Positions 17,032-25,765 of a DNA stretch of 64,000 nt are shown piece by piece. The notes beneath the pieces were generated by a model. It had not been told where the DNA came from. It did not search any database and worked only from the letters and a program-made list of their open reading frames with translations. The position numbers and the translations under genes are program-made. Each line of letters begins with the position of its first letter. The first letter of the stretch is position 1. Source of the stretch: Crocinitomicaceae bacterium (GTDB lineage: Bacteria; Bacteroidota; Bacteroidia; Flavobacteriales_D; Crocinitomicaceae). The stretch spans positions 23,267-87,266 of the forward strand of contig JABURP010000108.1 in NCBI GenBank assembly GCA_014762645.1, given 5' to 3'.

Positions 17032-17097
17032 GCCCGCCTGTAACGGGTTAAATAGTTGAATTATTAACTATATTAGGGAACACTTAGTTAATAAATT

Positions 17098-17562
17098 ATG
17101 CGTCTGTTTACTGTAATAATCCTATTCATCCCCGTCTTTTCAAGTGCCCAGATTTTTAGTAATGATGTAATATCCTCCAATGGAGATTATGGTACTTCAT
17201 CTACTGCTTCCCTTACCTGGACGGTTGGAGAAATTGCTGTAACATCATATGGATCGCTAACAGAAGGATTTCATCAGTGCTTAGCTTGTGAAACAACTGG
17301 GTTTGATGAAAATCAGGATCAGCATGACCTTACTTCCTACCCTAACCCTTTTGTGAAGGACATAACGATTAGCATCCCATCAAATACAGGTGTTTTGAAC
17401 CTTTATATTTACGACATGATCGGTAATTTGGTCTATTCAGACCAATACACCGGAAACGCTCCAAAAGAATACTCACTCCATGACCTGGCATCCGGAATGT
17501 ATACCTTACAAGTATGTTCCGAAACCGAAATAATACAAACAATTAAGATCCAAAAACAGTAG
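17098..17562 (+). CDS. Short secreted protein with T9SS type A sorting domain
   Basis: This 154-residue protein has a signal peptide (RLFTVIILFIPVFSSAQ) and a short mature segment with STASLTWTVGEIAVTSYGS, a motif seen in many small Bacteroidota T9SS proteins. The C-terminal sorting domain contains SYPNPFVKDITI and ends GMYTLQVCSETEIIQTIKI. The functional part is tiny (about 60 residues), so this is more likely a small surface protein than an enzyme. It is followed four bases later by another secreted protein, probably one transcript. Confidence 0.88.
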   Translation: MRLFTVIILFIPVFSSAQIFSNDVISSNGDYGTSSTASLTWTVGEIAVTSYGSLTEGFHQCLACETTGFDENQDQHDLTSYPNPFVKDITISIPSNTGVLNLYIYDMIGNLVYSDQYTGNAPKEYSLHDLASGMYTLQVCSETEIIQTIKIQKQ

Positions 17563-17566
17563 GAAA

Positions 17567-18556
17567 ATGAGAAAATTATTTGCGCTATTAGTTACATTAT
17601 CACTTACCTTATCAGGATACTCGCAAGCTCCTGATCAATTTAAATATCAGGCAATTGCAAGAGATGTAAGTGGAGGGCCATTGACCAATCAATCCATTGG
17701 TTTTGAAATTTCTATTCATCAAAACAGTTCAGGTGGAACGGTTGTTTACAGTGAAACCCATACAGTCACATCAAATAGTCAGGGGGTTGTAAACCTCAAT
17801 ATTGGTGGAGGAACAGTGACATCCGGAGATTTTAGTCTTATCGACTGGGGCGGTGCAATTTATTTCTTAAGTGTTGGGATGGACGAAACAGGAGGATCTT
17901 CATATACCCTCATGGGTTCCACACAATTACTGTCTGTTCCTTATGCGCTAAACGCCAAAACTGTTTCTGCTATTGACTGGACAGATGTACAAAACGTGCC
18001 GCCAGACATTGCTGATGGAGACGACGATTCAGATATTCTGGCAGGCTTACCTTGTTCTGCGAATGAAATTGCTTTTTACAATGGCTCATCATGGGCATGT
18101 ATGGCAATTCCAAATTCAACAGCCGGGCAAGATGCATCAGATGCTTATGGAACCGGACAAATGACCCTTACTATTTCCAGCACTACGTACACCACCATAC
18201 CTGGATTAACACAAACCATAAATGTTCCTGCTAACGCCAAGGTTTTTGTCAGCACCTATGGAGGTGTTCAAACCGTTGGAACCGGAACCGCCTATGGTAT
18301 AGCCGACATAGCCATATTTGTAGATGGTGCCTTAATGGGTGCAGGTGGTCAGCAACGAGTTGTTGCAGCAAATACTCAAGGGCTAGGTAATATGATTGAT
18401 GCATGGTCACTCAATAAATCTTACGCACTCAGTGCCGGATCTCACACTATCTCTGTAGTTGCTAGAGATGGTGGTGGATCTGCCGATATAAATGTTTCTT
18501 CGGGTTCAGCCCCATTAATTCAGGGCGTTTTATCCGTTCTCATTATTAATCAATAA
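17567..18556 (+). CDS. Secreted beta-rich protein of unknown function
   Basis: This 329-residue protein has a signal peptide (RKLFALLVTLSLTLSGYSQ). The N-terminal region (PDQFKYQAIARDVSGGPLTN, then VPYALNAKTV) is the conserved start of a large set of Bacteroidota secreted proteins that often carry tail-fibre-like or collagen-like C-termini. The C-terminal half is Gly/Ser/Thr-rich beta sandwich-like sequence. No T9SS sorting domain is visible, in contrast to the gene just upstream. It probably works with that protein, given four-base spacing. Function unknown. Confidence 0.82.
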   Translation: MRKLFALLVTLSLTLSGYSQAPDQFKYQAIARDVSGGPLTNQSIGFEISIHQNSSGGTVVYSETHTVTSNSQGVVNLNIGGGTVTSGDFSLIDWGGAIYFLSVGMDETGGSSYTLMGSTQLLSVPYALNAKTVSAIDWTDVQNVPPDIADGDDDSDILAGLPCSANEIAFYNGSSWACMAIPNSTAGQDASDAYGTGQMTLTISSTTYTTIPGLTQTINVPANAKVFVSTYGGVQTVGTGTAYGIADIAIFVDGALMGAGGQQRVVAANTQGLGNMIDAWSLNKSYALSAGSHTISVVARDGGGSADINVSSGSAPLIQGVLSVLIINQ

Positions 18557-18758
18557 AATTGACATTTGCCCGCCAATCTTCCGAAAGACAGTAACTGGCT
18601 GGCAGTTTGTTTCTTAGCGTCTTGTCAAGGGTTTACCTTAAAGGCGCTATTTTTTTATGATTTTATACCTTTGTCGGAACGCATTGGTATAAAATTCGTT
18701 ATATCTATTATCCCTTTTAACCGTAGTTGAAGTAGAATATTGATATGGAACCTTTGGT

Positions 18759-19337
18759 TTGAAGAAAAAATTCATCATACTGCTCATTATCCTTCTGGGT
18801 ATTCCTGCTAAGTTATTGCCTCAGGAGCAAAGGAAAATACACTTTGCCATTGGCTTTTTCACTGGTGCCCATTCACAAATGATTACGTATGCTTTTGTCA
18901 CCACCTTTAGAGGAAAAATTGTAGGATCCCAAATCGTGAGAAAAGACCGTTTTATTTACACTGCTCTGGGACACTGGCCACACAACATCAACCCAAATCG
19001 GGAAAACCTATTTGAAAAATTCGGAGTGGACAGTTGTTTCCTTGTCGTAAATGAAAGAAATAAAGTAGTGGGGTATTATGCCAAACCATTTGACGAGCTC
19101 TGGAAAATTCGCTTTTATGAACATCCATACGAATTTGATCGACCGGGCTGGAGTCAGGGACAATATGTTCCTTCCATTTATCAGAAAGAATTTCTCAAAA
19201 GAGAATATGGATTGAATAACATATTAACTGATTATATTTACGGTGATAGTTTATTTAAACTGCTGAGAAATGTACAAAATCCGGGATGGGTCGTACAATA
19301 TAAAACCGCATCCAGGGATACTACTTCAGGACCGTAA
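18759..19337 (+). CDS. Hypothetical exported protein
   Basis: This 192-residue protein starts at TTG and has a signal peptide (KKKFIILLIILLGIPAKLLPQ). The mature part includes FAIGFFTGAHSQMITYAFVTTF, SCFLVVNERNKVVGYYAKP and FDRPGWSQGQYVPS, a compact alpha/beta region with no catalytic motif I know. Its stop overlaps the meaB start by one base (TAATG), so it is translationally coupled to a cytoplasmic GTPase gene, which is odd for an exported protein. The family is not recognised. Confidence 0.72.
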   Translation: MKKKFIILLIILLGIPAKLLPQEQRKIHFAIGFFTGAHSQMITYAFVTTFRGKIVGSQIVRKDRFIYTALGHWPHNINPNRENLFEKFGVDSCFLVVNERNKVVGYYAKPFDELWKIRFYEHPYEFDRPGWSQGQYVPSIYQKEFLKREYGLNNILTDYIYGDSLFKLLRNVQNPGWVVQYKTASRDTTSGP

Positions 19338-20398
19338 TGTCAGAATCTAGTCAACCAAATAGCGATCAAATCAATAAGTTGCTGGCCAATAAAAAGGCCC
19401 ATGAAAAGCAACTAACACCTGAAATTCTATTCAAAAAGATTCGTTCCGGAGATAAATCCGGACTCAGTGAGGCTATTACGCTACTGGAAAGTCAACGTGA
19501 AAGTGATGTTCAAAAAGCACAGGAATTGCTTAAGATGGTACTTCCTCATACCGGGAATTCAATACGTATTGGTATAACTGGTGTGCCTGGCGTAGGAAAA
19601 AGTACATTTATTGAGACTTTCGGGAAATATTTGATTGATCAGGGAAAACGTGTGGCTGTTTTGGCTATAGACCCCAGCAGTGAACGTTCCGGAGGGTCCA
19701 TTCTTGGTGATAAAACCAGGATGACTGAGCTGTCCAACAAAAAAGATGCGTACATCCGCCCAACAGCAACAGGTGGCTCTTTAGGAGGGGTTGCCCGGAA
19801 AACAAGGGAAAGTATTCTGTTATGTGAAGCAGCCGGATTTGATGTGATTTTGGTGGAGACCGTCGGGGTTGGACAATCAGAAATAGCTGTTCATTCCATG
19901 ACCGATTTCTTTCTGCTGCTCATGTTAGCAGGGGCCGGAGATGAATTGCAAGGGATTAAGCGCGGTATAATGGAAATGGCGGATAGCATCCTGATCACAA
20001 AGGCTGACGGCGATAATATTAAAAACGCCAATGCTGCCCGAAGCGAATTTAAAGCCGCTCTTCATTTATTCCCTCCGCATGACAATAACTGGGTTCCTAA
20101 AGTGGAGACCGTATCTGCATTAGACGGAAAAGGAATGGATACAACGTGGGAAATTCTTAACGCATTTCAAGCGTTAGTAATACCTTCTGGATGGTTCGAA
20201 CAAAAAAGGCTCTCTCAACAGGAATTTTGGATGAAGGAAACCCTCAAAGATGTACTTTTATCCGATTTTTATTCTTTTCCCGGGATAAAGGAAAAAATTA
20301 AAGAGGTAACCAAAAAATTGAATCAATCTGAAATTACATCCTATCAGGCCTCTGAAATCGTAATGAAATTTTACAATGAGCAAAAAAAGAACCTTTGA
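19337..20398 (+). CDS. meaB: Methylmalonyl-CoA mutase-associated GTPase (MeaB/ArgK)
   Basis: This 353-residue G3E-type GTPase protects and reloads adenosylcobalamin-dependent methylmalonyl-CoA mutase. Walker A is GVPGVGKST (82-90), followed by AIDPSSERSGGSILGDKTRM, RPTATGGSLGGVARKT and VETVGVGQSE, all diagnostic. The ITKADGD motif gives guanine specificity. The mutase genes are not in the window. It is preceded by an exported protein with a one-base overlap and overlaps the S4 gene by 23 bases. Identification is firm. Confidence 0.95.
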   Translation: MSESSQPNSDQINKLLANKKAHEKQLTPEILFKKIRSGDKSGLSEAITLLESQRESDVQKAQELLKMVLPHTGNSIRIGITGVPGVGKSTFIETFGKYLIDQGKRVAVLAIDPSSERSGGSILGDKTRMTELSNKKDAYIRPTATGGSLGGVARKTRESILLCEAAGFDVILVETVGVGQSEIAVHSMTDFFLLLMLAGAGDELQGIKRGIMEMADSILITKADGDNIKNANAARSEFKAALHLFPPHDNNWVPKVETVSALDGKGMDTTWEILNAFQALVIPSGWFEQKRLSQQEFWMKETLKDVLLSDFYSFPGIKEKIKEVTKKLNQSEITSYQASEIVMKFYNEQKKNL

Positions 20399-20597
20399 AT
20401 TATCGGAGAATAACGAATTCATTGAATTGAACAAACTCCTAAAAATTGAGCAGATCGCACAAACCGGTGGCCATGCCAAACTATTGATTCAGGAAGATCA
20501 AATCACCGTGAATAACGAAATAGAGTCGCGTATTCGGCGCAAATTGCGCAAAGGAGATGTCGTACAGTTTGAAGACACGCTAATAGAAATAGTTTAA
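20376..20597 (+). CDS. S4 domain RNA-binding protein (YbcJ-like)
   Basis: This 73-residue single S4 domain reads FIELNKLLKIEQIAQTGGHAK, then LIQEDQITVNNEIESRIRRKLRKGDVV. The spacing and the TGGxAK-type and VNxExExRxRxKL elements match the YbcJ/YaaA-like group of small RNA-binding proteins, which resemble heat-shock or ribosome-associated S4 factors. The ATG lies inside the meaB gene and overlaps its end by 23 bases. The target RNA is unknown. Confidence is high for domain, moderate for subgroup. Confidence 0.9.
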   Translation: MSKKRTFELSENNEFIELNKLLKIEQIAQTGGHAKLLIQEDQITVNNEIESRIRRKLRKGDVVQFEDTLIEIV

Positions 20598-20614
20598 TTA
20601 TCTTGGAAGTCCCT

Positions 20615-21643
20615 ATGGATTACAACGAGGAAAAGTTCAAAGAGCATATCAAAGCTGTCGTTGAAGCCAGTCAAAGCACCGACGACACACTTGAGGAGCG
20701 ACCCTTAACGTTAAAAGAGCTGAAAGAACTGGCCATCAGTATGGGTTTGACTGAGGAACAGTGGAATGATTTACAAACGAAAGCGCATGAACACCTCAAA
20801 GCCGCAGATGACCATTTAAAGGCTAGAAACTTCAGAGAAGCAATTACTGAAGCGGAGAAAGCAACGGCGATAAATCCCTACATAGAGAATAGTAATGCGG
20901 TTCTGGCGAAGGCGTATATGATGCTTTGGCTGCAAACACACGAAGATCTTCACCGGGATAAAGCCGAATTTCATGCCCGCAGAGAATTGAAGGTCGATCC
21001 ACGTGATCAAATTGCGGTAAATGTCCTCAGTACCATTGACAAAAAAAGACGAATTCTTGCTGGTGATTCAAACAATAGAAAGCGTCTTTTGATTATTGTC
21101 GGGGTGGTTATTGTGGCCATTATCTTGGCAGTAATTCTCTTTAACAGGGCTAGTGCTAAAAAGGAAGACGACCTGCAAACCACACAACTGACGCAGGAAA
21201 ATCAGTTCATCAAAGATCAACTTATAGAAGCAGAAGAAGAAGTTATTTCCAAGTGGGACATGGTTCAGATTCAAATTGACCGAAGAAATAACCTTGTCCC
21301 TGACCTGTTGAGCGTTATAGGCTCTTCAGATGAAGACGCAACGGCATTAAATGAAAGCATAGAAAATCTTAAAGCTGAAATTGCACAAGCCGAGGGTGAA
21401 AGAAAATTCAAACTGATGAATGATCTGGATGCAAAGGTTCAGGAAATGAAGGAAATTGCTAACCAAAACCCGAATAGCGAAAATGTTAAAACACTCATGG
21501 TTCAAATTGAAGGATCAGAAAATCGCATAGCTTACGAAAAGAAGTTATACAATGATGCTGTGAAAGAATACAACATTCTCGTTAAAAAGCATGGAGAAAA
21601 ATTCCCGGAATATGAAATCAAGCCTTACTGGAGCAGTAACTAA
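20615..21643 (+). CDS. TPR-LemA fusion protein
   Basis: I prefer ATG 20615 (MDYNEEKFKEHI) over TTG 20603. The cytoplasmic N-terminal half has TPR-like helices (HLKAADDHLKARNFREAITE, AEKATAINPYIENSN). One transmembrane helix follows (LLIIVGVVIVAIILAVILF, about residues 150-168). The last part is LemA-like: VISKWDMVQIQIDRRNNLVP, then ENRIAYEKKLYNDAVKEYN and PEYEIKPYW. Standard LemA proteins have only a short N-terminus before the helix, so the TPR region is an addition. It overlaps the TPM-domain gene downstream, the usual LemA partner. Confidence 0.85.
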   Translation: MDYNEEKFKEHIKAVVEASQSTDDTLEERPLTLKELKELAISMGLTEEQWNDLQTKAHEHLKAADDHLKARNFREAITEAEKATAINPYIENSNAVLAKAYMMLWLQTHEDLHRDKAEFHARRELKVDPRDQIAVNVLSTIDKKRRILAGDSNNRKRLLIIVGVVIVAIILAVILFNRASAKKEDDLQTTQLTQENQFIKDQLIEAEEEVISKWDMVQIQIDRRNNLVPDLLSVIGSSDEDATALNESIENLKAEIAQAEGERKFKLMNDLDAKVQEMKEIANQNPNSENVKTLMVQIEGSENRIAYEKKLYNDAVKEYNILVKKHGEKFPEYEIKPYWSSN

Positions 21644-23066
21644 GCTTAGTCTGTTCTTAATATTGTTGAGCCCGGTATTTACCTGGAGCCAGGATGAAGA
21701 CTCAACCCTTGTTGATTCTTTGTTAGTTGAAGAAGAAATAACCAGCCCGTTTGCTTCTTATTTTGAGCCGTTAAGTGAAGAAGAAGTACAAAACGTAAAA
21801 GCCGGTTGGAATACGGCAGGTGTAGTAAACGCTGTTGAAGACGTTCCAAATAACCGCCTAACAACCGATAGTCGAGTATCTGACCCACATAACCTGCTAT
21901 CTGCTGATGGTATTGACACACTGAACAGAATTATCAAAATGGTTCAGGAGGATACAGACTTTGAGATTGCGGTTGTCATGTTAAATTCTATTGGAGATAA
22001 TGATCCTCACATGTTTGCTACCGACTTGTTTAACCACTGGGGTATTGGTGATGCCGAAACAGATAATGGCTTACTGATCATGGTGATCAACGATATTCAC
22101 AAGGCATCTATTATTACAGGAAGAGGAACAGAAGCTTATATTACAGACGCACAAACTGCAGAAGTAAGGGAAACTGAAATGATACCTTTCTTTAAACAAG
22201 AAGACTATACCACTGGAGTCATCAGGGGCGTTCAGGTTTTTGCAGAAATGCTGTATGGTATACCACCGGAATACTTGCAAGAGTCGGACGATTATACTTA
22301 TGAGTCAAATGATGACTACGCGTACGATTATTCTGCGTATGAAGAAGAAAGCGTACCATTTTTTCAACTTCCTTTAGTGAGATTTTACCTGAAAATTGCA
22401 GGAGTCCTAACAATTGCATGGCTCATCACACTAATTGTTTGCTTCTTTATAAAGAATTTGCATAAACGCTATCATGCACTAAAATTTTGGACCTTGCTGG
22501 TATTTCCAATTGCATTTCCGGTTCCATTTTTGGGCTTATACTTCCTCAACAGGTACTTCATGAACAAATGGCGAAATACGGAACGCTTTAGCCCAAATTC
22601 AGGTGAGTTTATGATAAAACTGAGTGAATCTGAAGATGATGAGCATCTGAAGAAAGGTCAAATATCAGAAGAAGTGATTAAATCCATAGATTATGATGTA
22701 TGGGTTACTCAGGATAGAACGGAGGTAATCATATTGGCTTATAAAAGATGGTTTTCTAAATTTCGAAAATGCCCTAAGTGCAAGTATAAGACCTGGCACA
22801 AAGAATATGACCGGGTGATTAGTGCGGCAACGTATTCAAGTTCAGGTACAGGTGAGCGTAAATACTCCTGTAAAAACTGTCATCATTCGAAAACCACACG
22901 TTATACCATTCCACGAAAGCAGAGGTCCAGCAGCAATTCTTCAGGAGGATACAGCTCTGGTGGTGGTTACAGCTCTGGTGGATCTTCTTACGGTGGAGGA
23001 AGTAGCGGAGGTTCATCATGGGGCGGAGGTTCGTCCGGAGGTGGTGGATCAACCGGAGGTTGGTAA
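21612..23066 (+). CDS. TPM-domain protein with membrane segment, zinc ribbon and Gly/Ser tail
   Basis: The start at ATG 21612 gives a signal peptide (KSSLTGAVTKLSLFLILLSP); the track start at 21591 adds seven residues. The TPM domain (about residues 95-205) contains DTLNRIIKMVQEDTDFEIAV and NGLLIMVINDIHKASIITGR. Two or more hydrophobic helices follow. A ribbon-like CPKCKYKTW with a later CKNCHHS suggests zinc binding, and a SSGGYSSGG-type tail ends the protein. TPM domains are linked to phosphatase activity and photosystem or envelope quality control. It is translationally linked to the LemA gene, with a 32-base overlap. Confidence 0.88.
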   Translation: MKSSLTGAVTKLSLFLILLSPVFTWSQDEDSTLVDSLLVEEEITSPFASYFEPLSEEEVQNVKAGWNTAGVVNAVEDVPNNRLTTDSRVSDPHNLLSADGIDTLNRIIKMVQEDTDFEIAVVMLNSIGDNDPHMFATDLFNHWGIGDAETDNGLLIMVINDIHKASIITGRGTEAYITDAQTAEVRETEMIPFFKQEDYTTGVIRGVQVFAEMLYGIPPEYLQESDDYTYESNDDYAYDYSAYEEESVPFFQLPLVRFYLKIAGVLTIAWLITLIVCFFIKNLHKRYHALKFWTLLVFPIAFPVPFLGLYFLNRYFMNKWRNTERFSPNSGEFMIKLSESEDDEHLKKGQISEEVIKSIDYDVWVTQDRTEVIILAYKRWFSKFRKCPKCKYKTWHKEYDRVISAATYSSSGTGERKYSCKNCHHSKTTRYTIPRKQRSSSNSSGGYSSGGGYSSGGSSYGGGSSGGSSWGGGSSGGGGSTGGW

Positions 23067-23160
23067 AAACGCACCGTACAGCTATGAACCTTTTCATGAA
23101 CGAATTGTTACTTGTGAACAAAGTTGTATTTACAGTCTAAGGTGAAAGAAAATTTGTAAT

Positions 23161-23168
23161 TAACTTTG
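23161..23168 (+). promoter_or_regulatory. -7 box TAACTTTG directly before surE
   Basis: This is an exact TAnnTTTG match ending four bases before the surE ATG. If it is the working box, transcription would begin at or next to the start codon, giving a leaderless mRNA. No clear TTG -33 element is seen. Confidence 0.45.
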
Positions 23169-23172
23169 AGGC

Positions 23173-23943
23173 ATGAGCAAAAAGCCGTTGATTCTTGTTA
23201 CCAATGATGATAGTATTGAAGCTAAAGGGATTGCTTCTCTTGTTGAAGCAGTTAAACCTTTAGGCGATATTGTGGTCATTGCTCCTGACACTGTTCAAAG
23301 TGGAAAAGGACATGCCATTACCATACATGACCCACTCAGGTTGAAAAAATCAAACGTTTTTCCGGGAATTGAGGCATACACTTGCTCAGGAACTCCAGTA
23401 GATTGTGTGAAGCTGGGTATTTATGAGGTATTAAAAGAACGACCAACCTTGTTGGTGTCTGGAGTGAATCACGGATCAAATGCAGCTACTAACGTACTTT
23501 ATTCAGGAACTATGTCTGCTGCAGTTGAAGGTGCTATTGAATCTATTCCCAGCATAGGATTTTCCCTATTGGATTATGATGCAGATGCAGATTTTGAAGC
23601 TTCAAAACTATATGCGCATAAAATTTCTGAAATGGTACTCAAATATCCACTTCAAAAGGGGGTTTGTCTCAACGTGAACATTCCTAAAGGGAAGATGGCA
23701 GATTTAGAGGGTATAAAGATCTGTCGTCAGGGAAGAGCCTACTGGGAAGATTCATTTGACAAAAGAAAAGATCCTTTTGGTGGAGAATATTACTGGTTAA
23801 CCGGAGACTACACTTACACAGATAAAGGTGAGGACACAGATCTCTGGGCTCTTTCACACAATTTTGTTTCAGTGGTGCCAACTCATTTTGACATGACGGC
23901 ACATCACTTAATTTCGAATTTAAACGAAGAATGGGATATATAA
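23173..23943 (+). CDS. surE: 5'/3'-nucleotidase SurE
   Basis: This 256-residue metal-dependent phosphatase removes phosphate from nucleoside monophosphates and is tied to stationary-phase survival. Metal-binding motifs are visible: ILVTNDDSIEAKGI (7-20), with DDS where the family usually has DDG; a Ser in DTVQSGKGHAIT; and SGVNHGSNA with the Asn ligand, followed by YSGTMSAAVEGAIES. GTPVDCVKLGI is also typical. The TAA overlaps the next ATG (TAATG). Identification is firm; the D-D-S variant leaves the metal ligands intact. Confidence 0.95.
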   Translation: MSKKPLILVTNDDSIEAKGIASLVEAVKPLGDIVVIAPDTVQSGKGHAITIHDPLRLKKSNVFPGIEAYTCSGTPVDCVKLGIYEVLKERPTLLVSGVNHGSNAATNVLYSGTMSAAVEGAIESIPSIGFSLLDYDADADFEASKLYAHKISEMVLKYPLQKGVCLNVNIPKGKMADLEGIKICRQGRAYWEDSFDKRKDPFGGEYYWLTGDYTYTDKGEDTDLWALSHNFVSVVPTHFDMTAHHLISNLNEEWDI

Positions 23944-24251
23944 TGCAGGAGAAACTAGCAAAAATTGACAAGCTATTCATTGGAATTGTAACGGGATCAC
24001 TATTGCCGATAGTTGGATTCCTTGTTTCCTTCCCAATTAAAACAAGAAGCAGTACAGTGACTTTTGATCAATACGTTGACCTGGCTTTGACGCAAAACCC
24101 AGAGCAAATGGACATTTTGATCTTCAGTTTGATCCCCAACCTGCTCTTATTCTATTTCACAAATTTCAGGTGGAAATTGAACAATTTTACCCAAGGTTTG
24201 GTTGGCGCAACCGTAGTAGGATTAATCGCCTTGATCTTCCTCACCTCCTGA
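23943..24251 (+). CDS. Hypothetical small membrane protein
   Basis: The track starts at 23931, but ATG 23943 overlaps the surE stop by one base (TAATG) and gives MQEKLAKIDKLFIGIV, which I prefer: 102 residues. Three hydrophobic segments are visible (IGIVTGSLLPIVGFLVSF, ILIFSLIPNLLLFYF and GLVGATVVGLIALIFL). It is translationally coupled to surE. Its 3' end overlaps the convergent flippase gene by 30 bases. The family is not recognised. Confidence 0.72.
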   Translation: MQEKLAKIDKLFIGIVTGSLLPIVGFLVSFPIKTRSSTVTFDQYVDLALTQNPEQMDILIFSLIPNLLLFYFTNFRWKLNNFTQGLVGATVVGLIALIFLTS

Positions 24252-25691
24252 TCGGATCAACAATTGCTTTATATCGGCAATTCTGAATAATCCCAGTACA
24301 ACAGCTAACACTACGCTCAACAAAATAAATATCATCATTTGTTGTAATGCCGTAATTCCTAAATCCACAAGCTGAGCACCCAGTAACAGACCTATGATGA
24401 TGGCAGGAAAAATTAGAATTCGCCAGAGGAGGTTGATGTTGATTTTCATTCTAAAGATGGCATAAACCAATACCATTTGAATCAGTGCGGTGACAATTTG
24501 GGTGATCAAAGTTGCCAACGCAGCTCCTTCTGCCTTCATGCTTTGAATAAGTATGAAATTGAGTATTATGTTGAGTACTACTCCGAAAACTGCCATTAGA
24601 TTGAGATGTCGTAAACTGCCATTAGCAGTAAGCAAGGTTCCAAAAACATACGTCACGGAAACCGGAATAAAACTGAGAATGAGGAATCCAAAGGTAATGC
24701 CTGATGCTTCTGTAACGCCAGGATACCTCAGCTGCATTAGCTCATGCTGATACCAAAAGCCAAAAATTCCTGTGATCATACTCACCACTATGAGTATTCT
24801 GAATGCCAGCTCCATCATTTCCCGTACATTTTCCTTTTGCTTTATTAATCTTGAAAAAATGGGCAATAACAATCCTGCAAACAACAAGGCAAACATGTTA
24901 ACAGCATCCAGAATTCGAAATCCTTGTGCATAAACACCTGACTGTACATTGCCGTCGGGCAAAAGCCGTTCAAGCATCACTGCATCCACCCGGTTGTACA
25001 TCATCATTAAAAAGATCAATAAGGCGTACGGAAAACTTTTCTTTAAAACTGCACGTGAGAATGTTCGCTTGATCTCCAAACGCATCCTCCCTACTTTATT
25101 GCTCAAAATCCCTAGTGAAATTAAAGCCGATAACCCATAAGCCAAGGTTTGTGCATACACGAACCATTCAATGCGAAACGTATCACCCATGAGGTTCGTC
25201 CACAGTAATACTGAACAGAAAACAATCAATAAACTCCTGTCCAGTATTGATATTACTGCATCTGTTTTAAATAAATGCAATCCGGCAAAGTTTGAACGTG
25301 AAAACTGTATAATCGCAACCAGAAATTGATTAACCATCAGTATACTCAACAAATAAAATTCATACTGTGAATAGCCCACCAACAGTCCGGACAGGAGGGT
25401 AAAAGTGGCATACAGAATAAACAGAGAGAGTCGTAGGGATAATATTTTAAAAAAGTGCTTTTGTAATAACTGGGGATGCTGCGCAATATTTCGTGTATTG
25501 TAATTGGTTATTCCCAGGTCGAGAAGAATATTGAGTAAGAACGAAAAATTAAGGAGGGAGAAGTAATTACCATACACCTCTTCCCCTACTCTTATCTGCA
25601 CTTCTGCATCAATTCCAAGGATATAGAATGGCTTAACCAGAAGGTTGAGCAAAACGATTAATGATAAACTGGTAAGAAATTTGCGTTGCAT
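24222..25691 (-). CDS. Polysaccharide/oligosaccharide flippase (Wzx-like, MOP superfamily)
   Basis: This integral membrane protein of about 489 residues has roughly 12-14 helices. I place the start at ATG 25691 (MQRKFLTSLSLIVLLNLLVKP); the track start at 25778 would overlap the divergent gene. The N-terminal helix and the later RAVLKKSFPYALLIFLMMMY and LLPIFSRLIKQKENVREM are typical of lipid-linked saccharide exporters. It probably flips undecaprenyl-linked sugar units; no glycosyltransferases are adjacent, so the polymer is unknown. Confidence 0.87.
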   Translation of the reverse strand: MQRKFLTSLSLIVLLNLLVKPFYILGIDAEVQIRVGEEVYGNYFSLLNFSFLLNILLDLGITNYNTRNIAQHPQLLQKHFFKILSLRLSLFILYATFTLLSGLLVGYSQYEFYLLSILMVNQFLVAIIQFSRSNFAGLHLFKTDAVISILDRSLLIVFCSVLLWTNLMGDTFRIEWFVYAQTLAYGLSALISLGILSNKVGRMRLEIKRTFSRAVLKKSFPYALLIFLMMMYNRVDAVMLERLLPDGNVQSGVYAQGFRILDAVNMFALLFAGLLLPIFSRLIKQKENVREMMELAFRILIVVSMITGIFGFWYQHELMQLRYPGVTEASGITFGFLILSFIPVSVTYVFGTLLTANGSLRHLNLMAVFGVVLNIILNFILIQSMKAEGAALATLITQIVTALIQMVLVYAIFRMKININLLWRILIFPAIIIGLLLGAQLVDLGITALQQMMIFILLSVVLAVVLGLFRIADIKQLLIRSGGEEDQGD

Positions 25692-25725
25692 AAAGCAGTA
25701 TTCCTTTAAAAATACGTAGAAACCG

Positions 25726-25733
25726 TATTTTTG
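25726..25733 (+). promoter_or_regulatory. Putative -7 box TATTTTTG
   Basis: This is an exact TAnnTTTG match 32 bases upstream of the ATG at 25766, in the divergent region with the flippase gene. Confidence 0.35.
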
Positions 25734-25765
25734 TTTTAAGTGGATTTTACTATGTTTAACCAGGA

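Noticed and set aside
22441-23066. Zinc-ribbon part of the TPM protein as a separate gene
   Set aside because: The frame is continuous with the TPM domain and no separate start is likely.
22822-23145. Out-of-frame ORFs around the TPM protein's tail
   Set aside because: They arise from the repetitive Gly/Ser codons of the real reading frame.
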